From CAVTLG01 sp963735495 (GTDB lineage: Bacteria > Chloroflexota > Ktedonobacteria > Ktedonobacterales > Ktedonobacteraceae): 64,000 nucleotides of DNA. Below are positions 1 through 9,040 of this stretch, piece by piece. The position numbers and the translations under genes were made by a program. Within the stretch, counting starts at the first letter, position 1, and each line of letters begins with the position of its first letter. Under the pieces are notes generated by a model, which was given only the letters and a program-made list of their open reading frames with translations, did not search any database and was not told where the DNA came from. Location of the stretch: positions 310,001-374,000 of the forward strand of contig CAVTLG010000014.1 of the NCBI GenBank assembly GCA_963735495.1, written 5' to 3'.

Positions 1-941
1 GTATTGGCGATGACTGCGCGGTCCTCGATATAGGGGGCGCGGCACTCTTGCTGGCGACCTGTGATAGCCAGGTGGAGGGGAGACATTTCACGTTTCAGAC
101 GTCACGCCCTGAGGAGATTGGCCGCAAGGCGCTGGCCGTCAATCTGAGCGATGTTGCCGCGATGGGAGGCGAGCCGCGTTATGCGTTAATCTCGCTGCTG
201 CTGCCTCCTCAGCTTCCACTAGAAAGATTGGATGCTATCTATGCCGGTTTGCGCGCGGAGGCGGAGCAATATGCTACCACCATTGTTGGAGGCAATATTG
301 CCGGTACGGGTCAGTCTGCGCAATTGGTTATCGATATCACGCTGCTGGGTACGATTGAACGAGGGCATGTTGTGACGCGCGGGGGAGCGCAGAAGGGCGA
401 TCTGTTGTGTGTCACTGGTGGACTCGGTGACTCGGCGGCTGGTTTGTACTCGTTGTTGCATCCTGATCTGCTGGTAGAGCCGCATGCGCTAGAATTTGTG
501 CGCCGTATCCACACGACGCCACAACCGCGTGTGCCTGAGGGACGCCTACTCGGTCAGTTGGGACCGAGTGTTGTCACAGCGATGCTGGATATCAGTGATG
601 GCTTGAGTGGCGACCTACATCATCTGTGTGAGCGTAGCCAGGTTGGTGTACGTGTTGATCTGGCGCGCCTCCCGCTGTCGCTCGCCACACGTGTGGTAGC
701 GACTGCCGCTGGTCTGGACCCGCTGCAATGGGCCTTGCATGGTGGTGAGGACTACGAATTGCTCTTCACTATTGCGCCGCAGTATGAACAGCGTGTTGTT
801 GCGACGCTACAGTCTGCCACGGGGACGCAAGTGAGCGTCATTGGCACGATCTTAGCGCTGGATGCCGGTATGAGAGCGCTTTACCCTGATGGGCACGAGG
901 AAGCATTAAATGTGCAGAGCTGGGATCATCTAAAGCGGTGA
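1..941 (+). CDS. thiL: Thiamine-monophosphate kinase, 5' end outside window
   Basis: ATP-dependent phosphorylation of thiamine phosphate to the cofactor thiamine diphosphate, in the cytoplasm. The frame is already open at base 3 and reads IGDDCAV, the metal-binding GDD motif found near the N terminus of ThiL, so roughly the first 25 residues lie outside the window. Further family signatures follow: VNLSDVAAMGGEP, LDISDGLSGDL and GGEDYELLF, in the usual AIRS/PurM-like order. A TTG at position 48 could be mistaken for the start, but it lies downstream of the GDD motif and cannot be the real one. The gene ends just before a palindromic repeat. Identification is firm; the true start cannot be seen. 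Confidence 0.95.
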   Translation, partial: IGDDCAVLDIGGAALLLATCDSQVEGRHFTFQTSRPEEIGRKALAVNLSDVAAMGGEPRYALISLLLPPQLPLERLDAIYAGLRAEAEQYATTIVGGNIAGTGQSAQLVIDITLLGTIERGHVVTRGGAQKGDLLCVTGGLGDSAAGLYSLLHPDLLVEPHALEFVRRIHTTPQPRVPEGRLLGQLGPSVVTAMLDISDGLSGDLHHLCERSQVGVRVDLARLPLSLATRVVATAAGLDPLQWALHGGEDYELLFTIAPQYEQRVVATLQSATGTQVSVIGTILALDAGMRALYPDGHEEALNVQSWDHLKR

Positions 942-988
942 TGTTTGCTTGTAGGCACCTGACTTGCCGATTAATGCATGGGTTCGAA

Positions 989-1091
989 CGGGGAGGGGCG
1001 TGTCCTGGCGACCGCCCTGGGAGCCTAACGACTGCCCCAGGGTCAGTCTGCAAGAGGGAACCAGGGCGCACGCAAGGTGACGCCCTTACCC
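989..1091. repeat. GC-rich palindromic intergenic repeat, copy A
   Basis: Arms GGGAGGGGCGTGTCCTGGCG and the complementary CGCACGCAAGGTGACGCCC enclose a diverged centre. It is the first of six related copies in the window (others near 6301, 6984, 12760, 26723 and 55460). It lies between convergent genes. The centre here is longer than in the compact copies. Confidence 0.75.
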
Positions 1092-1190
1092 AGATCGTGG
1101 GTGATTCTACAGGCCACGACTACCATTCCTCTTGCTCACGTCCCTTTTTCACCCTGGTTTCTTCTCAGCGCATGGAATTTGTCGAAGAGC

Positions 1191-3521
1191 TCAATCGACG
1201 ATCTGGATACTACCATCCCCTTGAATACTCAGCACGACTGGATCTGCCACCAGGCTAGTGACCAGCATATTGCCGTTCAGATGGAGTTTGATAGGACAAC
1301 TCACTCCGGCGAACTGCTCCTTGCTAATGCTTTTTACCAGTTGTGCGCGTGTTGGCAGAGCCTGTGCATTGTGAATGGGGCCGACTGCCCTGGCTACCAG
1401 CTCAATGCCATCGCCAAACAATAATGCCCCTTGATCCAGTGCTCCTGCGCCGCTGCAATAGCTGCCGGGTGTGTCGAACGAGCTACAGAAGCTGGCGTAG
1501 AACTGTTTCTGCCAACTGCCAGAGGTCGCCGGACGCGCCGCCGCCGATACTACGGCATATATCTTCGGCAAGGCCAGTTCATGCTGCCGCGTCCATTGTA
1601 CCAATCCCTGTAATGCCGTCGGCTGGACAAATTCGCCACCAATGATCAAGATCGGCTGCTGTTTTTGTGGCAAGCGTGCGATAGCCTGAGCAATGGTTGT
1701 GACGTCATTGGTCAGCAGAGGAGCAAAGATCACGTCGGGATGAGCGCGTAAGGCATCATTCAAGCCCGCTAGCAGATCGGCTGGTGAGGCTTGTGGGCGT
1801 CCATTGGCGTCCAGCAAGCCGCTGGCGACCGCTGTCTCATAGGCGACAATGTGTGCCTTTTTGAGATGGGAAAATGTACTGATGAAGCCTTGCGCAGACC
1901 CGTTTGATGATGGATTGCTGGGATCATAGAAGACAGCCGCGTTGCGCGCTTTCAACTGCGTATAGGCATAGCGTGCGCCCAGCGTACTCTGTTCCAGATC
2001 ATCGGGTGAGAAGCGGATAAAACTGAAGCCGGAAGCGCAATGTTTATAGAGCGATGTCTGATCGATCAGGTCGATGATAAAGCGTCCGGTCGCAGTTGGC
2101 GCGATGAGTGGTATGCCTATGCGGCACAGAGTGGGCAGAGCAACCTCTAAAAGACTGCTTGGTCCGAGTCCCAGCACGCCGAGCAAGGCATGTGAGCCAC
2201 GCGCGAGTAGACCAAAGGATTGGTAATTGTTTGTGGTGGCTAAGGTTGCCACTGTATTGGCGATCTGCAATGCTCCCGTCTCTATGCCCGTGGTGTTTGC
2301 CAGCACCAGATAGAGCAGAGGTGCGCCTGGCGTACTCATTTGCGCTTGATTATACTGCTGCTGAGCAATAAAGGCCCCGATGAGTTCCTGCGTATACGCT
2401 GCGTAGAGGATATGCCGGTCGGTGCCGCCCTGTGGATTGGCGCTGCCTGGTCCACTGTCAAAACTGACCACGACCACACCAAAAGCGCGCCCTGACTGGC
2501 GTACTTGCAGATTTTCCTGATAGATAGCGGCTTCGGCACCGTTGCAGCCGCTGGTATCGGACTGCGCAACGCTTACTGCGGATGTCAGCAAGTGGCTTGC
2601 CGTGGTGACATTGTTTGCCTGCATCGCCTGTGCGGCTGCGCGTTTATCTTGATAGCCGGTAGCATTACAGGCATCGAAAATTTTGAGACCATCACTTAAG
2701 CCGATACCATCTGGCGTCGGAATGGTTTTTGTGATCGGTTGCGCATGAAAGACGCTCTCATCCACTCTAAAGCCCGCGAAGGCCCCCAGTGTGGCGATCA
2801 GGATGAGAAAGATCAGCGTGCCATAGGCCAGCACTCTGGGGGACATCGAGATCTGTCCGCCCCGGAAGAAACCGCTCGCCTCCCAGCCAATCACGCTGAA
2901 CGGATCGCGTATGGGACGGCGACGATACTTCCGTGTGGCTTTCGCTTCCTGTCTGAAAAAGTCCAGCAGTACCAGGCAACCGGCTTCGCAGTTGAGCAGA
3001 TGTTCTTGCACCTCTGGATAGAGTAACGCAACGTTGAGACCTCTATCTAATGCCTCTGCATATTCCTGTAAGACTTGCCGGCACTGCTGGCAGTCTATCA
3101 TGCCCTCTACCGGGGAAGCGCCATTGGCCACAATCGTGACCTCAGCTGGTTCTGCTGAAGGCAAAGCTGCGATGTGTCTTGCTGGTAGTTCCTCTGTGGG
3201 CTGTGGCCCGACTTTTTCGCGTACTGGCTCTGTGGCGGGTGTTGCTTCTGGAGCATCTATCTGTTGTGTTTGCCTGATAGATTGGCTTCCATTACTTGAG
3301 GTTGCCACGCGGCGTACTTTCTTCTTCCGGCGTGGTGCCATCGTGCCTGTTTGTCCACTCTGTCCGCTTGCAGTGGCATTCACGCAGCGCGTACACGTTG
3401 CGATATGTTGCTGGGCAGCCTCTACTGCCTCTTCTGGCACTGCTTCGGGGTCCAGTTCATGTTCTGCTAACACGGACATGGCAAAGGCGCACGCTGGCGG
3501 TAGTCGCTCTTCTATGACCAT
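1191..3521 (-). CDS. Membrane protein: anti-sigma-like zinc fingers plus periplasmic ligand-binding domain
   Basis: Predicted 776-residue protein in three parts. The cytoplasmic N-terminal third carries two zinc-finger-like motifs resembling those of ZAS anti-sigma factors: H39-x3-C43-x2-C46, and C144-x2-C147 with H174-x3-C178-x3-C182, joined by a basic and proline-rich linker. A single membrane segment follows at about 230-250. The remaining 500 residues resemble a type I periplasmic binding protein of the branched-chain amino-acid/receptor class (LYLVLANTTG, GIPLIAPTATG, AAVFYDPSNP, PILIIGGEF). I chose ATG 3521 because GAGG lies six bases upstream; a TTG at 3548 would add nine residues. It lies 35 bp behind ruvA on the same strand. 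Ligand and partner are unknown; a signalling role is inference. Confidence 0.75.
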   Translation of the reverse strand: MVIEERLPPACAFAMSVLAEHELDPEAVPEEAVEAAQQHIATCTRCVNATASGQSGQTGTMAPRRKKKVRRVATSSNGSQSIRQTQQIDAPEATPATEPVREKVGPQPTEELPARHIAALPSAEPAEVTIVANGASPVEGMIDCQQCRQVLQEYAEALDRGLNVALLYPEVQEHLLNCEAGCLVLLDFFRQEAKATRKYRRRPIRDPFSVIGWEASGFFRGGQISMSPRVLAYGTLIFLILIATLGAFAGFRVDESVFHAQPITKTIPTPDGIGLSDGLKIFDACNATGYQDKRAAAQAMQANNVTTASHLLTSAVSVAQSDTSGCNGAEAAIYQENLQVRQSGRAFGVVVVSFDSGPGSANPQGGTDRHILYAAYTQELIGAFIAQQQYNQAQMSTPGAPLLYLVLANTTGIETGALQIANTVATLATTNNYQSFGLLARGSHALLGVLGLGPSSLLEVALPTLCRIGIPLIAPTATGRFIIDLIDQTSLYKHCASGFSFIRFSPDDLEQSTLGARYAYTQLKARNAAVFYDPSNPSSNGSAQGFISTFSHLKKAHIVAYETAVASGLLDANGRPQASPADLLAGLNDALRAHPDVIFAPLLTNDVTTIAQAIARLPQKQQPILIIGGEFVQPTALQGLVQWTRQHELALPKIYAVVSAAARPATSGSWQKQFYASFCSSFDTPGSYCSGAGALDQGALLFGDGIELVARAVGPIHNAQALPTRAQLVKSISKEQFAGVSCPIKLHLNGNMLVTSLVADPVVLSIQGDGSIQIVD

Positions 3522-3556
3522 GACTGCCTCGGATAAAAAAATAAACAATGATGACG

Positions 3557-4150
3557 TTACTGGCGCGAAAAAGTACGTAAGGCGAAGGTGACTTGTTGTT
3601 CCAGCGTCAGCGCCTGATCCTGCGGGATTTTCGCGATAGCGGCCTGGGCCGCAGCGGTAGAGAAACCCAATCCCATCAGCGCCTCCAGCACTTCGGCCTG
3701 TATGCCGCCTGATGAAGTGCCAGAAGCTGCACCGTCCAGATTTGCCAGCGAGGGCAATTTGCCTTTCAGCTCGACAATAATATGAGCTGCCAGTTTCTTG
3801 CCTACACCTCTAGCCAGACCTAAGCGCTGTTGATCCTCGTCGGCCACAGCTTTATAGAAAGTGACGGCATCCATAACCGAGAGGAGAGCCAGCGCAACCT
3901 TTGGTCCCACGCCACTCACCGCGATGAGCTGTTCAAAGGCATCGCGATCCGCCTCCGTCGTAAAGCCATAGAGGGCAATCCCATCTTCGCGCATGTGGAA
4001 ATGCGTCGAGAGATCGACCTGCATACCTTTTTCCGTCAAGCGTTGTAGCGTTGAAGATGGAGCGAAGACCCGTATCCCAAACCCTCCAACGCGTATGATG
4101 GCACTGTCTGAGAGACAGGCGTCCAATGTTCCATGAATACTTGTAATCAT
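3557..4150 (-). CDS. ruvA: Holliday junction branch migration protein RuvA
   Basis: The DNA-binding subunit of the RuvAB branch-migration motor. The 197 residues show the N-terminal OB fold (MITSIHGTL), the two helix-hairpin-helix motifs (LIAVSGVGPKVALALL and LGLARGVGKKLAAHII), and the mobile C-terminal domain that contacts RuvB (LMGLGFSTAAAQAAIAKI). Length is normal for the family. It follows ruvC on the same strand with a gap of about 120 bp; ruvB is not in the window. Confidence 0.97.
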   Translation of the reverse strand: MITSIHGTLDACLSDSAIIRVGGFGIRVFAPSSTLQRLTEKGMQVDLSTHFHMREDGIALYGFTTEADRDAFEQLIAVSGVGPKVALALLSVMDAVTFYKAVADEDQQRLGLARGVGKKLAAHIIVELKGKLPSLANLDGAASGTSSGGIQAEVLEALMGLGFSTAAAQAAIAKIPQDQALTLEQQVTFALRTFSRQ

Positions 4151-4273
4151 CGCCCCGAAACGTACCTCTTCTAGTCGCTATGTGCAATAACGCCTGTTGC
4201 TAAGGGTGAGTAACTATGCACCCCTGACATAGGAAAAGTGGAACGTGCAACTCGTGTTTCCTACGTGTGCCGG

Positions 4274-4813
4274 CTATCTTTCGTATTCCAGAATGGCCTG
4301 TGCATAAGAGGCTGTATTGAGATGACAGATCGCGATGGCGGCAGCATCGGCGGCGTCATCTGGTCGAGGAATGGCTGAAAGCTTGAGCAGGATGCGTACC
4401 ATCTCGCCGACCTGATCTTTTGCCGCAGCGCCGTAGCCGGTCACGGCTTGTTTGACCTGCTTCGGCGTATATTCTGCGACGGACAGACCGCCATTAGCTA
4501 AGGCCAGCATCGCCACGCCACGCGCGTGCCCGACGGTCATAGCTGTACGCGCATTTTTGGCGAAGAACAGCTCTTCCATCGCGGCCTCGTGCGGCTGATA
4601 CGTCTCAATGATCGTACTGAGATCCCGATAGATCTGTTGCAGACGTTGTGCTAGCGGCCATTTAGCCGGAGTCGTGATGACATCGCACACCAGCATGCTT
4701 AGTTCACTGCCGCGCGCCATGACCACCGCGTAGCCGACAATTGCCGTGCCCGGGTCGATGCCCAGGGCTACGCGGGTAGCAGGAGATGCGGAGAGATCAA
4801 GGGCCTTATGCAT
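4274..4813 (-). CDS. ruvC: Crossover junction endodeoxyribonuclease RuvC
   Basis: Resolves Holliday junctions by paired nicks. The catalytic acidic residues are visible in GIDPGTAIVGYA, in AMEELFFAKNARTA and in the C-terminal DDAADAAAIAICH. I prefer the ATG at 4813 (179 residues) because AGGAGG lies eight bases upstream; ATGs at 4840 and 4837 extend the frame but leave that site inside the gene. It lies between yebC and ruvA, the common bacterial arrangement yebC-ruvC-ruvA. Confidence 0.97.
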   Translation of the reverse strand: MHKALDLSASPATRVALGIDPGTAIVGYAVVMARGSELSMLVCDVITTPAKWPLAQRLQQIYRDLSTIIETYQPHEAAMEELFFAKNARTAMTVGHARGVAMLALANGGLSVAEYTPKQVKQAVTGYGAAAKDQVGEMVRILLKLSAIPRPDDAADAAAIAICHLNTASYAQAILEYER

Positions 4814-4940
4814 GGCCTTGGCCTCCTTTGACTGCATCAATAGCTCGGTGCGGTTTTTGCATATCTTCCTCTCCCATCAGGATGCTGGCGCGAGCCTTGG
4901 GACGACGTTCATCAAACCCATCCATTGTGAGGATATCGTC

Positions 4941-5702
4941 TTATTGGTAAGAGGCCGCGAACTCCTCGGAGAAGTCGGCGTTGGTGTGCACATTTTGCAC
5001 ATCGTCCAGGTCTTCGAGCCTTTCGATCAAGCGGATCAGTTGATGTGCCACCTTTTCGTCGCTTAACTCAATTTTTGTTTTGGGGACCATTGTGCTTTCA
5101 GATTTCAGTACCGTATACTTTTTTGCCTCCAGGCCCTGGCGTACCGTTTCTAGCTCTGATGGATCGGTATAAATGGTCAATACTTCATCATCGGGACGCG
5201 CAGGATCGGCGTCGTCGGCACCCAGATCAATCGCTTCCAGTGAAAGCTCATCTGGATCGTGTCCATTCAGCTCAACCTCGATGACGCCCTTTGCCTCAAA
5301 CAACCAATCGACGCAGCCATTTTCACCCATATTCCCGGCATTGCGGTTGAAGGCGTTGCGCACTTCTGCTACTGTGCGGTTGCGGTTCTCCGTCAGCGTT
5401 TGTACCATAATAGCGGTGCCACCCGGACCGTAGCCCTCATAGGTAATCTCTTCCAGGTTTGCGCCTTCCACGCCGCCAACGGCGCGTTTGATCGTGCGCT
5501 CAATATTGTCCATTGGCATATTCGCATCGCGTGCATGTTGTACTGCCATGCGCAGACGGAAGTTTGCATCGGGATCTCCGCTGCTCCCCTCACGTACGGC
5601 AACCACAATTTCGCGACCCAAGCGCGTAAACAATTGACCACGACGCGCATCATTGACGCCTTTTGAGCGGCGAATCTGCGCCCACTTTGAATGACCTGAC
5701 AT
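4941..5702 (-). CDS. yebC: YebC/PmpR (TACO1) family protein
   Basis: A 253-residue protein with the family N terminus GHSKWAQIRRSKGVNDARR and downstream signatures EITYEGYGPGGTAIMV and NRTVAEVRNAFNRNAGNMG. The family was long annotated as a transcriptional regulator; some members assist translation of proline stretches. AGGGAG precedes the ATG by eight bases. It is first in the leftward yebC-ruvC-ruvA series, so co-expression with the junction-processing genes is likely. Confidence 0.96.
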   Translation of the reverse strand: MSGHSKWAQIRRSKGVNDARRGQLFTRLGREIVVAVREGSSGDPDANFRLRMAVQHARDANMPMDNIERTIKRAVGGVEGANLEEITYEGYGPGGTAIMVQTLTENRNRTVAEVRNAFNRNAGNMGENGCVDWLFEAKGVIEVELNGHDPDELSLEAIDLGADDADPARPDDEVLTIYTDPSELETVRQGLEAKKYTVLKSESTMVPKTKIELSDEKVAHQLIRLIERLEDLDDVQNVHTNADFSEEFAASYQ

Positions 5703-5922
5703 TGCTTCTGCTCCCTAGTTTTTTCAGACAAATGCTTCTATCAAATATGCCTCCGGCATAAGCTTGCGTGTGTATGCGAAGAATAGCTGTCGGGGCCTAT
5801 TTTAACACGAACAGGCATAGAGCGTCGAGGGGGTCTTTTTGAAGCGCAGGGCCGGGCTTGTACGTGCTAATAAGGAAATCGTAATTGTATGCTAAATTCC
5901 ATAAAACAAGGAGATTACATAG

Positions 5923-6261
5923 ATGCACCTTACGCTGGCAAATTTACTGGCCTGGCTGATTATTGCTTTCATCGGAGGCATTCTGGGTGAAGCGATAGCA
6001 CGTAGAAGAGCGCCTGATGGTATCATTGGCGCTATTATCGTTGGCTTTATTGGCATTTTCCTGATCGTCGGTCTGCTCGGTATCCATATCGCCGGAGATT
6101 CCTCTGTCGCTGGCATACCGTTGTTCACTTCGATTATCGTTGCGGCCCTGTTCGTGGCGTTATGGAGTGGCTTTGCGTATCGTCGCGTCTATCGTCGTGG
6201 CTATGAGCGCTACTATCGACGTGGCAGTTATGCGCGTCGCCCGCGCCGCCGGTTCTTCTAA
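5923..6261 (+). CDS. GlsB/YeaQ/YmgE-type small membrane protein
   Basis: A 112-residue integral membrane protein with three hydrophobic segments (about 5-25, 33-55 and 65-85) and the glycine-rich pattern IIAFIGGILGEAIARRRAPDG typical of the transglycosylase-associated/stress-response family. The C-terminal 30 residues are very basic and tyrosine-rich (RRVYRRGYERYYRRGSYARR), longer than usual, and probably sit on lipid head groups or nucleic acid on the inner side. AGGAGA lies nine bases before the ATG. The exact function of the family is not established. Confidence 0.8.
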   Translation: MHLTLANLLAWLIIAFIGGILGEAIARRRAPDGIIGAIIVGFIGIFLIVGLLGIHIAGDSSVAGIPLFTSIIVAALFVALWSGFAYRRVYRRGYERYYRRGSYARRPRRRFF

Positions 6262-6300
6262 TATGGCCCGGCTAATTTTAAGCTCTTCGTCTATGAGAGG

Positions 6301-6370
6301 AAATGGGGTAGGGGCGTCACCTCGCGTGCGCCCGGGGGCGGTCGCCAGGACACGCCCCTATCCCATTTCC
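6301..6370. repeat. GC-rich palindromic intergenic repeat, copy B (inverted orientation)
   Basis: A compact copy bounded by AAATGGGGTAGGGGCGTCAC and CACGCCCCTATCCCATTTCC around a CCCGGGGG centre. The arms pair almost perfectly, so the transcript would fold into one long hairpin. It sits between a small membrane protein gene and the convergent XRE regulator. Orientation is opposite to copies A, C, D and F. Confidence 0.8.
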
Positions 6371-6423
6371 CAACATTTCCTGGTAAGGATAGAGACCCAG
6401 ATTTTACGCATGAGCTGATACAC

Positions 6424-6825
6424 CTATGTCAGTGAAAAATGCCTGGAAAGCAGGAAGGTGCTAAAGTCTGCGACACTTTCCACTTCACCCTCATCGAGCA
6501 TATTCACGATGCGTTTTACCACCGTACGCCGTGGCTGACCAGCCGTCCCTGGTTGCGTAAAGCCAATCACAGTGGTGACGGCCTGCGGCTCGCGTTCTCT
6601 GCGTAGCTCATCTGCCAGCAGCTCCAGAAACTCGTCTAGCTGTAAGCCGAGCGAGCGGGCTAAGCTTTCAAGGACCTTTGCCGAAGGATATTTTTGTCCG
6701 CGTTCAATCTCTCCCATATAAATTTCAGAGATGCCAGCCTTGTCGCCTAATTCCTTGATAGTGAAATGGCGCTCCTGGCGTTCTTGCCGGATCACCTTGC
6801 CGACAGTTTCTTGCAAATCGGCCAT
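6424..6825 (-). CDS. XRE-family helix-turn-helix regulator
   Basis: A 133-residue DNA-binding protein. Residues 8-65 form a Cro/C1-type HTH (IRQERQERHFTIKELGDKAG, then ISEIYMGEIERGQKYPSAKV). The C-terminal half has no recognised domain; it begins with a charged helix and ends FSTFLLSRHFSLT. GAGGAG lies eight bases before the ATG. It stands alone between two palindromic repeats, so its targets cannot be inferred from neighbours. Confidence 0.85.
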   Translation of the reverse strand: MADLQETVGKVIRQERQERHFTIKELGDKAGISEIYMGEIERGQKYPSAKVLESLARSLGLQLDEFLELLADELRREREPQAVTTVIGFTQPGTAGQPRRTVVKRIVNMLDEGEVESVADFSTFLLSRHFSLT

Positions 6826-6983
6826 TGTGTCTCCTCCTCTTGATATATATCCGCTGTCTATCTGATGAGTTGTGCGCTAAAAAACACGCTGACAGCATAG
6901 CTAATTGTTCTTAATTATAGGCTTTTGGCGTGCCTTCCGCAATATGTGATGCTGCGTGGATCTTTGTCCTTCTGGGGGAAAAT

Positions 6984-7062
6984 GTTGGAAAATGGGGTAG
7001 GGGGCGTGTCCTGGCGACCGCCCCCGGGCGCACGCGAGGTGACGCCCCTACCCCATTTCCTC
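6984..7062. repeat. GC-rich palindromic intergenic repeat, copy C
   Basis: Near-perfect palindrome: AAATGGGGTAGGGGGCGTGT paired with GACGCCCCTACCCCATTT, centre CCGCCCCCGGGCG. The 30 bases upstream (CTTCTGGGGGAAAATGTTGG) recur almost unchanged before copy D near 12740, so the repeated unit is larger than the palindrome itself. Confidence 0.82.
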
Positions 7063-7081
7063 CTGAGCCGCGTACGACGTA

Positions 7082-7804
7082 TCAGTATACAGCGCGCTCG
7101 ATTTTTACCGCATCTAATTCCAGCCATTGTGGGTCGCTGGTGACAGTGCCAAAGTGCAGGTTGCCGCGTGGTGTCGCTACGGCGTATTGATTGTCCAGCC
7201 AGGCTACAAAGCCCAGCGGTCGTACCGGCGGATTGGGCACGCTGAGTACGTGCTGACCATCGACCCAGAAGTGGGCGACGCTTGTCTGCCATTCTAAGGT
7301 ATAGGTATGCCATGCGGTCATGGCCACGTTCAGTAATGTTTCGCTGGCACCGCTGAGCCGCTGCATCCAGCGTGATGCGGGTGCCGTGTTCCTGGTGAGC
7401 AGGCCCCAGCCAGTGGTCAGCGCGGTTGGCAGTACCGCCAGCAACGCGCCTGGACGCATAGCGTGGACGACCTGGGCTTTCCAGCCCCAACCGGGCACAC
7501 CTGGCACCAGAGCCATGTTTGAGGGAGGGGAGGCGTAGAAAAACCAGATCGCTTCGGGTAGCATCAGGATATCGCCGCGCACCGAAAAGGGATAATTCCA
7601 GAAACCGAAACCAGCAGTGCCACGCAAGATCCCCAGGCTGGTGGCTGTGCTCTCTGCTGTTGCCGCAGGCAGCGACGAGCGCGCACGTACTTCCATGCGC
7701 AAAGGTGGTTGCCAGGGAAAAGTTGCGCGGGACCGTTGCCCATAATCATCAATCTGTGCGTCTGCGTAGTGTCCCTGCTGTACAGCCGGCAACGTCATAC
7801 GCAA
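7082..7804 (-). CDS. Lectin/GH16-like beta-sandwich protein, start uncertain
   Basis: Conserved hypothetical protein resembling concanavalin-like/GH16-type beta sandwiches (HTYTLEWQTSVAHFWVDGQ, then GFVAWLDNQYAV). The reading frame carries convincing protein sequence well upstream of the ATG at 7804: YFDDFDQPINPHWTQTC is encoded between about 7840 and 7895. The frame stays open back to the TAA of the preceding XRE/GAF gene at 7924-7922, yet holds no ATG, GTG or TTG in that interval. Either translation starts at a rare codon (ATT at 7906 or 7903), the stop is read through, or the sequence has an error. Substrate and catalysis are unknown. Confidence 0.6.
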   Translation of the reverse strand: MRMTLPAVQQGHYADAQIDDYGQRSRATFPWQPPLRMEVRARSSLPAATAESTATSLGILRGTAGFGFWNYPFSVRGDILMLPEAIWFFYASPPSNMALVPGVPGWGWKAQVVHAMRPGALLAVLPTALTTGWGLLTRNTAPASRWMQRLSGASETLLNVAMTAWHTYTLEWQTSVAHFWVDGQHVLSVPNPPVRPLGFVAWLDNQYAVATPRGNLHFGTVTSDPQWLELDAVKIERAVY

Positions 7805-7921
7805 TATGGATGCACTACTGGTGAGTGAGCCTGACCCGATACAGGTCTGGGTCCAATGCGGGTTTATTGGTTGGTCAAAGTCGTCGAAATAAGCCGTATG
7901 AATAATGCATGCACTCGTTTC

Positions 7922-8950
7922 TTATTGAACCATTCTGAGCACGGGCAGCTTCAAAAGTTCATCTTCTAACCTTTGCCATACCAGCATATCTGCTTGTAGA
8001 TTATTGACCGGCTCGTTTCTGGTGGCAGCGGTGCGCATCGTATCGGCTACAAGCTGGCGGAACCTGGCGAAATAAGCTTTCTGCTCGTCGTGAGAAGGCA
8101 TAACGCACAGTGCAATGTCCTCGGGTTCATAGAAATCCCGAGGTTCAAAGGCCAGCGCGAGCAGATCTGCATAATGTTGGATCAGTTCTGTCCGCTCCTG
8201 CGCGAGAAAGAAATCGTATTGTGTACTGGAAACCAGTACGACCCCTGAGATGCGTCCTGCGTAGAGAATCGGATAAATAGCGGCACTTTTTTCGAACTCG
8301 ACGCGCGTCGCCGGCATCAAGCTGTGCTCCTCATCCAGATTTTGGATAATGCCCGGTCGGCACAGCGTCACAACGTTGCCTGCCAGCGACTCTGCGCCCA
8401 GGAACATAGCTTGCTGCTCCAGATTGCCAGACCAGGGAAACGTGCCTAAGCCGACACTTTCGCGTAAACTACGCACTTTCATATGCGGCCCTGAGGGCGG
8501 CATACAACGGACTACCCAGATCGATATACCCTGCCGATCCGGGTCAAGTTGCCCGATTGCTTGTTGCAAAATCAAGTGGCACGTTGACCAGAAGCGTAGA
8601 TTTTCGCTTGTTGATGCACGTGCGACCAGCACCCGGCCATAGAATGCGGATGGAATATCTTTGACCGAGTCATCTTGTATTGGGCTGGCAAACTCCTCAA
8701 AGCCCTTTTCTTCTTTGAGCAAGACACGGAGTTGTTCGCGGTATTGTGGTAACACATAGAGCAAATGGCGCAGGTTTTGTGAGCGTGGCTCAGACTCTCC
8801 ATTCACCCAGCGGGTCAATGTGATAGGTGTAATACCCAGTTCCTCTACGAGGCGCTGCTTCTCTTTGCTATCATTGATAATCGCCCCTAACAACTCACGC
8901 CATGTCTGTGCTTCCTGCATATCTTTCACCCTGTCGTTGAAAATTGCCAT
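7922..8950 (-). CDS. Sensor-type regulator: XRE-like HTH plus GAF-like domain
   Basis: A regulator of about 343 residues. The N-terminal 70 residues hold a helix-turn-helix (EELGITPITLTRWVNGESEP). A GAF-like sensory region follows, with ISIWVVRCMPPSG, LGAESLAGNVVTLCRPGIIQ and SGVVLVSSTQYDFFLAQERT. The C-terminal 60 residues are helical. The frame begins with a TTG at 9001 and has ATGs at 8974 and 8950; none has a strong ribosome site, and I prefer 8950, just ahead of the conserved part. Its stop codon is in frame with the downstream beta-sandwich gene. The ligand is unknown. Confidence 0.75.
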   Translation of the reverse strand: MAIFNDRVKDMQEAQTWRELLGAIINDSKEKQRLVEELGITPITLTRWVNGESEPRSQNLRHLLYVLPQYREQLRVLLKEEKGFEEFASPIQDDSVKDIPSAFYGRVLVARASTSENLRFWSTCHLILQQAIGQLDPDRQGISIWVVRCMPPSGPHMKVRSLRESVGLGTFPWSGNLEQQAMFLGAESLAGNVVTLCRPGIIQNLDEEHSLMPATRVEFEKSAAIYPILYAGRISGVVLVSSTQYDFFLAQERTELIQHYADLLALAFEPRDFYEPEDIALCVMPSHDEQKAYFARFRQLVADTMRTAATRNEPVNNLQADMLVWQRLEDELLKLPVLRMVQ

Positions 8951-9040
8951 AAAAGCACCACGTATCGCAAGCATAATACCAGTTCGCTTGAATAACGTCA
9001 ACTAGACTGCGAAATTTTTATTAGATTTTTATATCCGTGC

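Noticed and set aside
938..1424. Two plus-strand frames after thiL
   Set aside because: They cover palindromic repeat A and the antisense of the periplasmic-binding gene; no protein features.
3034..3591. 185-codon plus-strand frame
   Set aside because: Antisense to the N-terminal region of the zinc-finger/periplasmic-binding protein; no features of its own.
4151..4273. ruvA-ruvC spacer as a possible tRNA or small RNA
   Set aside because: No cloverleaf or conserved T-loop could be drawn; no T run after any stem.
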